Shown in pieces: positions 1-6,244 of a stretch of DNA of 6,584 bases. Numbering within the stretch: position 1 is the stretch's first letter; the number at the start of each line of letters is the position of its first letter. A program made the translations under genes and the position numbers. The notes under the pieces are model-generated. The model made no database searches. It was not told the DNA's origin and saw only the letters and a program-made list of their open reading frames with translations. Source of the DNA: Bacteroidales bacterium (GTDB taxonomy: Bacteria > Bacteroidota > Bacteroidia > Bacteroidales > Tenuifilaceae); the NCBI GenBank assembly GCA_003531155.1, contig DQHR01000182.1, positions 1 through 6,584 of the forward strand, given 5' to 3'.

Positions 1-307
1 GACAAGGTGCTTCGCAGTCGCCAACATGATCACTAAGGAGTAGTTCCAATGCATCTTTGCGAGCATTACGAACCTCCTCATCATTTGTGATGATGTCCAT
101 ATCGGTTTCAACAGGCATTGCGCAAGAAGGAAATAGGGTATTTGATCTATTATCCTTCACGATACAAACCATACACGATGGATGATTCCGATTTCCCTCG
201 AGGTAGCACATCGATGGAATATCAACTCCTATTGATTTCGCAGCATTTAGAACGCTTGTCCCAGCAGGAACAGCAACTACGTTGTTATTTATTTTTAGAT
301 GAATCAT
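1..307 (-). CDS. NuoG/HydA-like N-terminal [2Fe-2S] protein, 5' part only
   Basis: An open frame starts at ATG (305-307) and runs off the left edge, giving 102 visible residues; an in-frame TAA lies just upstream at 317-319. The start MIHLKINN and the following VPAGTSVLNAA are typical of a plant-type ferredoxin fold. Cysteines C34, C45, C48 and C62 have the C-x10-C-x2-C-x13-C layout of the [2Fe-2S] domain of complex I NuoG and [FeFe]-hydrogenase HydA. Next comes ARKDALELLLSDHVGDCEAPC, the entry to the His/Cys-ligated cluster region, with H94, C98 and C102. NuoG and HydA normally have H-x3-C-x2-C; here the last spacing is C-x3-C. That suggests a fusion to a GltD-like FAD/NAD(P) oxidoreductase rather than a standard hydrogenase, but the rest is outside the window. 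It lies 95 bp downstream of the NuoEF fusion on the same strand, so it is probably its electron-transfer partner. The domain is clear; the full product is not. Confidence 0.85.
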   Translation of the reverse strand, partial: MIHLKINNNVVAVPAGTSVLNAAKSIGVDIPSMCYLEGNRNHPSCMVCIVKDNRSNTLFPSCAMPVETDMDIITNDEEVRNARKDALELLLSDHVGDCEAPC

Positions 308-336
308 CTTCTTACTTTAATCTTTCATTTTTAAGA

Positions 337-387
337 GTCATTCCGGGCGAAGACCCGGAATCTAGACTCCTGCTTTCGCAGGAATGA
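337..387. repeat. Double-hairpin palindromic intergenic repeat
   Basis: This 51-bp element fills the middle of the spacer between the NuoEF fusion and the NuoG-like gene. It holds two perfect stems. The first is ATTCCGGG (340-347) with CCCGGAAT (354-361) and a 6-nt loop. The second is TCCTGC (368-373) with GCAGGA (378-383), whose loop reads GAAA on the minus strand. The pair is enclosed by TCATTCC (338-344) and GGAATGA (381-387), which are exact reverse complements. The design resembles REP-like or MITE-like dispersed palindromes that contain TCATTCC and GCGAAAGC motifs. No T-run follows closely on the minus strand, so I do not call it an intrinsic terminator, although as RNA it could slow polymerase or protect transcript ends. 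Confidence 0.8.
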
Positions 388-402
388 AATTCAATACAAT
401 TT

Positions 403-2751
403 TTACCTAGTAATTACTGCATTAACCGGACAAATCTGCTTACAGATATCGCACTTGATACACTTTTCGGTATCGATGTGATGCAACTCGTATGGCTTTG
501 CCTCAATTGCATCCGATGGGCAGCGCTGCGCGCACTTTGTACATCCAATACACTCATCGGTGATATCGTAAGTGATCATCTCCTTACACTTGCCAGTTAA
601 GCACTTGCCGTTGATATGCGCTTCGTACTCCTCCCTAAAATATTTCAAGGTAGTTAGTACAGGATTTGGTGCGCTTTTGCCCAATCCGCAAATACTACCC
701 TTCTTTGTGCTATGCGCCAACTGTTCAAGAGTATCTAGGTCAGCCAACGTACCTTTGCCACTACTTATCTTATTCAAGATCTCAAGCATTCTTCTTGTTC
801 CAATGCGACAGAACGTGCATCGTCCGCACGATTGATCTTGCGTAAAGGTTAAGAAGTAGCGAGCGATATCAACCATGCAATCATCCTCATCGAGGACAAT
901 CAGACCTCCTGAGCCCATCATAGCACCAGCCTGTACCAGTGAGTGGTAATCGATAGGTGTATCAATCATCGATGCCGGGATGCAACCACCAGAAGGACCA
1001 CCAATCTGAACAGCCTTAAACTTCTTTCCATTTGGAATACCTCCACCGATATCCTCAATAATCCTACGAATTGAAATACCCATAGGCACTTCGATTAATC
1101 CACCACGATTTATCTTGCCTGCAAGGGCAAAAACTTTTGTCCCTTTGCTAAACTTAGTGCCAATATTATGGAACGATTCAGAACCTTTCCTGATTATCCA
1201 TGATACCTGAGAGTAAGTCTCAACGTTGTTGATAAGAGTAGGCTTACCCCATAAACCTTGACTAGCAGGATATGGCGGACGCATGGTTGGGTAACCACGC
1301 TTACCCTCAATTGAGGCAATTAATGCAGTCTCCTCACCACATACAAACGCCCCTGCCCCTTCGAAAATCCTAAGATGGAAAGAGAAATCTGTTCCTAAAA
1401 TATTATCACCAAGCAAACCCTCTTTTTCGCAAATACTTAGCGCTTCGCGAATGCGAATTAAAGCCAATGGGTACTCGGCTCTGATGTAGAAAATTCCTTC
1501 GTTTGCACCAACGGCATAAGCAGCAATGATAATCCCTTCAATCACCCTAAATGGGTATGATTCGAGTAGCATCCGATCCATAAACGCTCCAGGATCGCCC
1601 TCGTCGCCATTGCAAATCACATACTTTTTATCGGCAACCTCATTGGCAACGAGTTGCCATTTGGTTCCTGTGGGGAAACCTGCGCCACCTCTTCCTCTAA
1701 GACCACTCTCCTTAATAGCATTGATAACCTCTTCGCGAGTCTTAACCTTTAGGCAATTGCTCAACGCGCTAAATCCGCCTAACCGCTTATACTCTTTGAT
1801 ATCAGTTGGTTTAAGAATACCTCGATGCTCGGTGGCAATATTCATCTGCCCATTCAAAAATTCCGCAACAGGGGTATCAGGACTTTCGGACGAATACCTT
1901 CTAATGGATTTTGGAGCGCTATTAAAGACCAAATCTTCAAAAAAGCCATACATACTACTCTTGAACCGAGTAAATGGATTATGGGGCTTAAAATGACGAT
2001 GGATTACCTCGCGAACCTCATCGGGTTTTATTTTTGTGTAGTACGAAACCTCCTCGCCAGGTTTATGAACCTCGAGCATGGGAACCTGATTGCAAATGCC
2101 AACACAGCCAACATGCTTAACGCTTACGTTAATCTTACTTTTGATTAATGTTTTCTCCAACTCCTCCTTAACACCAGAACTGCCACTTGCAACGCAGCAC
2201 GAGCCTAAGCCAATGCGGATTTCGCCTTGAATATCTTTATCATCGACAAAGGGAATTGTTTCACCCTTTGAGTTTCCATTGCTTGCAGCAAGAAAATCGG
2301 AAAGTACTTCGGGAACAGTTTCGGAAGTAACATGACCATAGGTGATACTCCCAATTTGCACCACAGGTGCAATGGTGCAACAGCCTAAACAGGCCACCTT
2401 CTCGATGGTGAATTGCCCATCGGCATCAGTTTCCTCGCCATCCTTTAGGTTTAAATTTCGACGAAAAGAGTCGTAAACAAGCATGGCGCCCTTCACATGG
2501 CACGCAGTGCCAATACACACCTTGATGATATTCTTCCCAACAGGTTTATGCCTAAACTGGGTATAAAATGTAGAAATGCCGTAAATTCGAGAAGGCGTGA
2601 TATCTGTTGTTTCACACACCCTTTCAAGCGCCTCTTTTGGGAGATAGTTATAATGATTTTGAATTTCCTGTAAAATAGGAATTACCGCCTCAACTGATCG
2701 CCCTTTCTGCTCGACGATTCTATCAACTATCTCAATTATATCCTTTTCCAT
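403..2751 (-). CDS. NuoE-[2Fe-2S]-NuoF-ferredoxin fusion (HydBC-like NADH-oxidising subunit)
   Basis: This 782-residue protein starts at ATG (2749-2751) and ends in TAA. It probably oxidises NADH at FMN and passes electrons along Fe-S clusters in the cytoplasm. Residues 1-155 are a NuoE/HydC domain with [2Fe-2S] ligands C79, C84, C121 and C125. Residues 175-255 are a thioredoxin-like [2Fe-2S] domain as at the HydB N-terminus (C185/C186, C216, C220). Residues 320-710 are NuoF: the nucleotide/FMN loop GLRGRGGAGFPTGTKW at 350-365, NGDEGDPGAF at 381-390, GAGAFVCGEETALIASIEG at 465-483, an SLBB-like part near 540-590, and the [4Fe-4S] ligands C642, C645, C648 and C688. Residues 730-782 carry two CxxCxxCxxxCP ferredoxin motifs (C734-C744 and C764-C774). 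HydB-type subunits have this same NuoF-plus-ferredoxin order; the unusual point is NuoE on the same chain. Such subunits occur in bifurcating hydrogenases, formate dehydrogenases and related enzymes. The partner here appears to be the NuoG-like gene downstream. Domain calls are firm; bifurcation is inferred. Confidence 0.95.
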   Translation of the reverse strand: MEKDIIEIVDRIVEQKGRSVEAVIPILQEIQNHYNYLPKEALERVCETTDITPSRIYGISTFYTQFRHKPVGKNIIKVCIGTACHVKGAMLVYDSFRRNLNLKDGEETDADGQFTIEKVACLGCCTIAPVVQIGSITYGHVTSETVPEVLSDFLAASNGNSKGETIPFVDDKDIQGEIRIGLGSCCVASGSSGVKEELEKTLIKSKINVSVKHVGCVGICNQVPMLEVHKPGEEVSYYTKIKPDEVREVIHRHFKPHNPFTRFKSSMYGFFEDLVFNSAPKSIRRYSSESPDTPVAEFLNGQMNIATEHRGILKPTDIKEYKRLGGFSALSNCLKVKTREEVINAIKESGLRGRGGAGFPTGTKWQLVANEVADKKYVICNGDEGDPGAFMDRMLLESYPFRVIEGIIIAAYAVGANEGIFYIRAEYPLALIRIREALSICEKEGLLGDNILGTDFSFHLRIFEGAGAFVCGEETALIASIEGKRGYPTMRPPYPASQGLWGKPTLINNVETYSQVSWIIRKGSESFHNIGTKFSKGTKVFALAGKINRGGLIEVPMGISIRRIIEDIGGGIPNGKKFKAVQIGGPSGGCIPASMIDTPIDYHSLVQAGAMMGSGGLIVLDEDDCMVDIARYFLTFTQDQSCGRCTFCRIGTRRMLEILNKISSGKGTLADLDTLEQLAHSTKKGSICGLGKSAPNPVLTTLKYFREEYEAHINGKCLTGKCKEMITYDITDECIGCTKCAQRCPSDAIEAKPYELHHIDTEKCIKCDICKQICPVNAVITR

Positions 2752-2763
2752 AATATCTTTAAT

Positions 2764-2854
2764 TTAACCACGAAGGCCACGAAGGTTTCACTAAGGTGTT
2801 GTTGATTAGAACTTAGTGTGACTTCGTGATATCCTTTGCGCTCTTTGTGGTTAA
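2764..2854. repeat. Long imperfect inverted repeat, CACGAAG family (copy A)
   Basis: The spacer between the propeller gene and the NuoEF fusion is almost entirely this element. The outer ends TTAACCA (2764-2770) and TGGTTAA (2848-2854) are exact reverse complements, and the arms continue as an imperfect palindrome around an A/T-rich centre near 2798-2810. The left arm begins with two perfect tandem copies of CCACGAAGG (2768-2785) followed by TTTCACTAAGG. The right arm carries CTTAGTG, ACTTCGTG, CCTTTGCG and CTTTGTGG, the complementary form of the same short unit. It begins 3 bp beyond the propeller stop codon and ends 12 bp from the NuoEF start, so any transcript reading through would contain a long hairpin between the two cistrons. 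It is not followed by a T-run. Confidence 0.8.
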
Positions 2855-2857
2855 TAA

Positions 2858-4732
2858 CTATTTTCCAATACAGTATAAATTCTTATCGCCTCGAATATAA
2901 ATTCTTCCATTAGCAAATGCTGGCGTACAAACCGATTTTTCGCCTAATTTAGGCTGAGCAATAGATTTAAACTCCTTGTCGGCACTAAATATTTGCATAA
3001 CGCCCTGCTTATCTAAAAGATAAATTCTGCCTTCGGCAATAATTGGTGATGAGTAAAATCCTTCGGAAAACTCTTTTGTCCAGTAACTAGTACCATTCTT
3101 CGCATCGTAGCAAACAACAGTTCCGTAGCTAGTTACCACAAACAGATACTTATCTGTTGCCACAGGGCTAGGAACATCCGATAAATAATCAGAATTCTCC
3201 CATAACTTTTCAGGTGTATCGCCAACCTTTATTGCTGATAAACTTGCGTACTCATTAAGCGCAAACACAACGCCATCGGCGTATGCAAGCGAAGGACCGA
3301 CCTCGCCTGAGATGCAATCGATGCTCCAAAGTTGCTTGCCAGTTGCAGGATCATACGATGCAACCGAAGGTTCTGCAACAAGCATCAGCTCATCACGACT
3401 TCCAGTATTAACTAAAATTGGTGATGCCCATGATATCTTAACCTTACGTGGAGTGCTCCAAACCTCATCGCCAGTTGATGAGTTCATGGCAAGAACCCTT
3501 GGATTTGTTCTACTATCGAACTCAACAATCACCAATCCTTTATAAGTAATAAGCGATGATGAATGTCCATAATGATTTTGAGGAACACCGAGATTTTTTG
3601 CCCAAACCCTATTACCATTCATGTCTACGGCAAGAATATCGCCATTTGCATAAATTGCATATACCCTTCTTCCATCAGTAGAAATTGTAGGGGCTGAATG
3701 TCCAGTATCGCCCTGAACCTTAGGTGCAGTTGCTGGTGAACCGGTTATATTATCAGCATTTGCAGTCCAAAGTAATTTACCTGTATTACAATCGAAACAG
3801 TATACCTCGCGTTTAGTAGCATTTGCTCCAGCGACGAATATCTTATTTCCCCAAATCACAGGGGAGTTATAACCATGCAATGGTATTGCCACTTTCCATA
3901 ATATGTTTTGCCCAGTTGTACCATCCCAACTTGTTGGGATATTCTTTTGAAATGCTATTCCATTTCCAGCATAGCCCCGGAAATTTGGGAAGTTATTCTT
4001 TAACTCATTATCCGAAGGATAATCATTTGCTGTTGCAGTTGGCTTAACTGTTTGCTCCTCTGGAGTCTCTTTATTTTCCTGAGTTGCAGCAACAGTATTA
4101 TTTGCAGAAGTTGATTTTGATGTATCTACTGCAGTCGTATTATTCTCCTCAATCTTTACAGGCTCAGAATTTTCTTGAGTTGGGGTTGTATTATTTTGCT
4201 CAACAGCATCATCACTCTTTGCAATAGCTGCCTGCGAAAAAGTTTCTTTTAGCTGATTTTTTGAGATAAAAGCAAACGCTAGCGCAACAACAACCAGCGA
4301 TGCACCGCCAACCGAAACCCAAAACCTAGCCCTTTTCTGGGTTTGAAAAAGTTTTTCGCTTACATCAGGATTAACAACAGGTAATTCCTTGGTTGCTAAT
4401 CGAATGAATTGCAATGCAATAATCAACACCAAAACGCCAATCATCAGCATATATCCGCCGTTGCGAATTTGCCATTGGTTTGTAAAATATGCTTTGCGTG
4501 CAAGCAAATCGAGCTGGCGAACCTCCTCGCGCAATTGAGTATCGTTGGGGTTTTCCTTCAGACGCTCAACGAGAGCGTTCATAACCTTTGTATTTACAGG
4601 ATCAACCCTGTTTATTTGGGTAAAATTTGCAATAATTAGTACGCAAAAAACAAATGAAAATATACCTGCGGCAATCGCAATTCCTTGCCAAAGGCGAACA
4701 TTTTCGATGTACTTTTTTAATGTTTGATTCAT
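2858..4732 (-). CDS. Membrane-anchored PQQ-type beta-propeller protein
   Basis: This is a 624-residue protein starting at ATG (4730-4732), preceded by an A/T-rich leader without a clear Shine-Dalgarno site. Three hydrophobic segments lie near residues 17-37, 93-111 and 136-156. The positive charges fit an N-in, C-out topology, placing the large C-terminal domain outside the cytoplasmic membrane. Residues 165-245 are a low-complexity linker rich in N, T, E, S and Q. Residues 248-624 form a beta-propeller of about seven or eight blades, shown by repeated [D/N]xxTGxxxW-like turns: FDCNTGKLLW (313-322), MNSSTGDEVW (416-425), YDPATGKQLW (460-469) and YDAKNGTSYW (542-551). I see no vicinal Cys-Cys pair like that of PQQ alcohol dehydrogenases, so cofactor binding is not supported. 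A BamB-like scaffolding or substrate-recognition role is equally possible. It sits between the membrane Fe-S protein and the NADH-oxidising fusion, suggesting a role in the same complex, but its function is unknown. Confidence 0.9.
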   Translation of the reverse strand: MNQTLKKYIENVRLWQGIAIAAGIFSFVFCVLIIANFTQINRVDPVNTKVMNALVERLKENPNDTQLREEVRQLDLLARKAYFTNQWQIRNGGYMLMIGVLVLIIALQFIRLATKELPVVNPDVSEKLFQTQKRARFWVSVGGASLVVVALAFAFISKNQLKETFSQAAIAKSDDAVEQNNTTPTQENSEPVKIEENNTTAVDTSKSTSANNTVAATQENKETPEEQTVKPTATANDYPSDNELKNNFPNFRGYAGNGIAFQKNIPTSWDGTTGQNILWKVAIPLHGYNSPVIWGNKIFVAGANATKREVYCFDCNTGKLLWTANADNITGSPATAPKVQGDTGHSAPTISTDGRRVYAIYANGDILAVDMNGNRVWAKNLGVPQNHYGHSSSLITYKGLVIVEFDSRTNPRVLAMNSSTGDEVWSTPRKVKISWASPILVNTGSRDELMLVAEPSVASYDPATGKQLWSIDCISGEVGPSLAYADGVVFALNEYASLSAIKVGDTPEKLWENSDYLSDVPSPVATDKYLFVVTSYGTVVCYDAKNGTSYWTKEFSEGFYSSPIIAEGRIYLLDKQGVMQIFSADKEFKSIAQPKLGEKSVCTPAFANGRIYIRGDKNLYCIGK

Positions 4733-4747
4733 ATTTTATAATTATTT

Positions 4748-4833
4748 AAACACTGAGTTGCACGGAGTTTTACACGGAGTTACACAGGAAAAACTCTGTG
4801 TTCTTTGTGCCTCCTCTGTGGCACTCTGTGTTT
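4748..4833. repeat. Long imperfect inverted repeat, CACGGAG/CTCTGTG variant (copy B)
   Basis: This element fills the spacer between the membrane Fe-S gene and the propeller gene. The left arm starts AAACACTGAG and repeats a 10-12 bp unit: CACTGAGTTG, CACGGAGTTTTA, CACGGAGTTA, CACAGG. The right arm carries ACTCTGTG, TCTTTGTGCC, TCCTCTGTGG and CACTCTGTGTTT, which is the complementary series. Copies A and B share the topology in which the CAC-type unit is read in the left arm and GTG in the right. The unit consensus has shifted from CACGAAG to CACGGAG/CACAGAG, so B is a diverged subfamily, not a recent duplicate of A. It begins 15 bp upstream of the propeller start and ends 16 bp from the membrane-protein stop. 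Confidence 0.78.
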
Positions 4834-4849
4834 CTAATTTATTCAATTT

Positions 4850-6109
4850 TCAATCCGGTTTAACTGGACAATAATCGATACATCTTGCACAGCTTAAGCA
4901 AGTGCCTTTATTTGGCGTGTAATCCTCGCGATAGTTAAATACCGATAGGCTTGTGAGCGTTAGCCCAAATACCAAACCCAAAAATCCACCTAAAATCCAA
5001 CCTCCAACATAAAATTTATTAAGAATACCATCAACCTCGGCGTATAGTTGCTCAGGTGATTGCCCTGCAGATTTAAAGGCTGTAACCTCAAAACTCTCGG
5101 GTTTAGATGTATCTGGATTCATTATCTCTTGTGCCAATTGAACTCGATGGTTAACTTTTGCCAAATTCTCGCTAAAACGTGAACCAACATAACCACCAAC
5201 GAGCATTAACAATGGAATGATTACCGTTAGAACAATAATCCTTCGAACTGCCTTCGAGCTCTCCTCTTTCTCCTTAATCTGAACAGGCTTTTCTATCGCT
5301 CCAAATGGACAGGAGTTTTCGCATAGTTTGCACTGTATACATTTAGCAGGAGTAATAGTAAGATGCTTTTTCGAAACTCTGCTTGTCAAATTAAGAATAA
5401 CCCCGTAAGGGCAAAGAAATCTACAATATGGACGGGCAACAAAAACGCCAATCAAAAGGAGTACTCCTCCAATCATAAACATCATGAAGGTTGCATCCAA
5501 CCTGAAAAAACCAACAAAAGGATCGTAACGACAAATAATAAAATCGGTTGCAGTAGCAGCATATAGAATGGCTAACCCAAGGTAGATAAACGGGATTAGT
5601 CCTAACACTTTAAGAAGCCACGATTTTAGATCAATAGGTTTTATCACAAAAACATCCTGAATTGCCCCAAGAGGGCAAACTCCAGCACAAAATGTTCGTC
5701 CAAAAAACAGAGTAAATATGATTGGCACTGCAAAAAACAGAATTGCTGAAATAGGAATGCTATAGCTAGGGTTAAACAACGCATAGGTTATGTTTTGCAC
5801 AGAACCTACAGAACAGATGCACCCCTCGCGGAAAAAGCCAAAGTAAGCAATGGAGAATATCGAAATCCAAAACACGCCATCTCGGCTCCGCTTTTTAAGA
5901 ACCATCCAACTTGCAAGAGAAAGTGTGGCAACTAACACTACGATATCAAGAATTGCCAATGCCTCCGCTCTTGGATCGGGTGCTGATGTTTGAGGTTGAA
6001 TATAGCCCGATTCAAACTCAGGCTTAGGAAATCGCTGCACAGCAAAAGTGCTATACAACTGGAATGATATTACTAGTAATAGGATTATATATGCTACCGT
6101 TTTCCTCAT
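4850..6109 (-). CDS. NosR/NapH-like polytopic membrane 4Fe-4S protein
   Basis: This 419-residue protein (from ATG 6107-6109) probably carries electrons between the membrane and cytoplasmic ferredoxin-type partners. A TTG six bases upstream (6113-6115) would add two residues; I prefer the ATG, which has a weak AAGG eight bases before it. About eight membrane segments are visible, near residues 4-21, 50-70, 78-94, 117-137, 168-187, 206-226, 290-308 and 369-391. The two CxxxCP motifs of the NapH/NosR family are CAGVCP (C141, C145) and CRFLCP (C229, C233). Two ferredoxin motifs follow: C257-C260-C263-C267 between segments six and seven, and C404-C407-C410-C414 at the very C-terminus. Positive charges put both ferredoxin motifs and both CxxxCP motifs on the cytoplasmic side. 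Extra cysteines C97, C99 and C193 fall on the predicted outer side. No FMN-binding domain is present on this chain. It lies downstream of a polyferredoxin and upstream of the propeller gene. The family call is firm; the donor and acceptor are inferred. Confidence 0.9.
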   Translation of the reverse strand: MRKTVAYIILLLVISFQLYSTFAVQRFPKPEFESGYIQPQTSAPDPRAEALAILDIVVLVATLSLASWMVLKKRSRDGVFWISIFSIAYFGFFREGCICSVGSVQNITYALFNPSYSIPISAILFFAVPIIFTLFFGRTFCAGVCPLGAIQDVFVIKPIDLKSWLLKVLGLIPFIYLGLAILYAATATDFIICRYDPFVGFFRLDATFMMFMIGGVLLLIGVFVARPYCRFLCPYGVILNLTSRVSKKHLTITPAKCIQCKLCENSCPFGAIEKPVQIKEKEESSKAVRRIIVLTVIIPLLMLVGGYVGSRFSENLAKVNHRVQLAQEIMNPDTSKPESFEVTAFKSAGQSPEQLYAEVDGILNKFYVGGWILGGFLGLVFGLTLTSLSVFNYREDYTPNKGTCLSCARCIDYCPVKPD

Positions 6110-6147
6110 TGTCAAAGCCTTACATTAATTAAATCATTATCTTTTTC

Positions 6148-6240
6148 AACTTTGTGTCCCTTTGTGAAATCCTTCGAGTACTTTGTGGTTTCTTTTTTAC
6201 CACGAAGAGCACTAAGGCTGACACAAAGTACCACTAAGTT
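6148..6240. repeat. Long imperfect inverted repeat, CACGAAG family in reversed topology (copy C)
   Basis: This element lies in the 135-bp spacer between the polyferredoxin stop and the membrane Fe-S protein start. The left arm (6148-6189) reads AACTTTGTGT, CCCTTTGTG, TCCTTCGAG, TACTTTGTGGT. After a T-rich 9-nt loop (6190-6198), the right arm (6199-6240) reads ACCACGAAG, AGCACTAAGG, ACACAAAG, ACCACTAAGTT. The inner stem of nine positions, 6181-6189 with 6199-6207, has a single mismatch. The order of arms is opposite to copies A and B: here the GTG-type units come first and the ACCAC ends meet in the middle. The region 6116-6147 is plain A/T-rich leader and shows nothing else I can name. Confidence 0.78.
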
Positions 6241-6244
6241 ATTT

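Noticed and set aside
118..387. Plus-strand open frame of 89 codons near the left edge
   Set aside because: It starts at TTG, lies antisense to the clear ferredoxin-domain gene, and its end is inside the palindromic repeat. The translation shows no recognisable domain.
337..404. Intrinsic terminator after the NuoEF fusion
   Set aside because: The stems are good, but in the minus direction the following bases are GACTCTTAAAAATG with no T-run. On the plus strand a T-run occurs only about 12 bases after the second stem and no plus gene precedes it.
1526..2148. Two overlapping plus-strand open frames (156 and 107 codons)
   Set aside because: Both are antisense to conserved NuoF and [2Fe-2S] domain sequence and have no domain-like pattern; they are by-products of the minus-strand coding.
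2764..2854. CRISPR array reading of the CACGAAG units
   Set aside because: Units are only 9-12 bp, degenerate, without unique spacers of regular length, and arranged as a palindrome.
2752..2857. Bacteroidota-type promoter (TAnnTTTG) in the spacers
   Set aside because: Several TTTG strings occur because the repeat units contain CTTTGTG, but I found none with the correct TA spacing and a matching upstream TTTG box, so no promoter is called.
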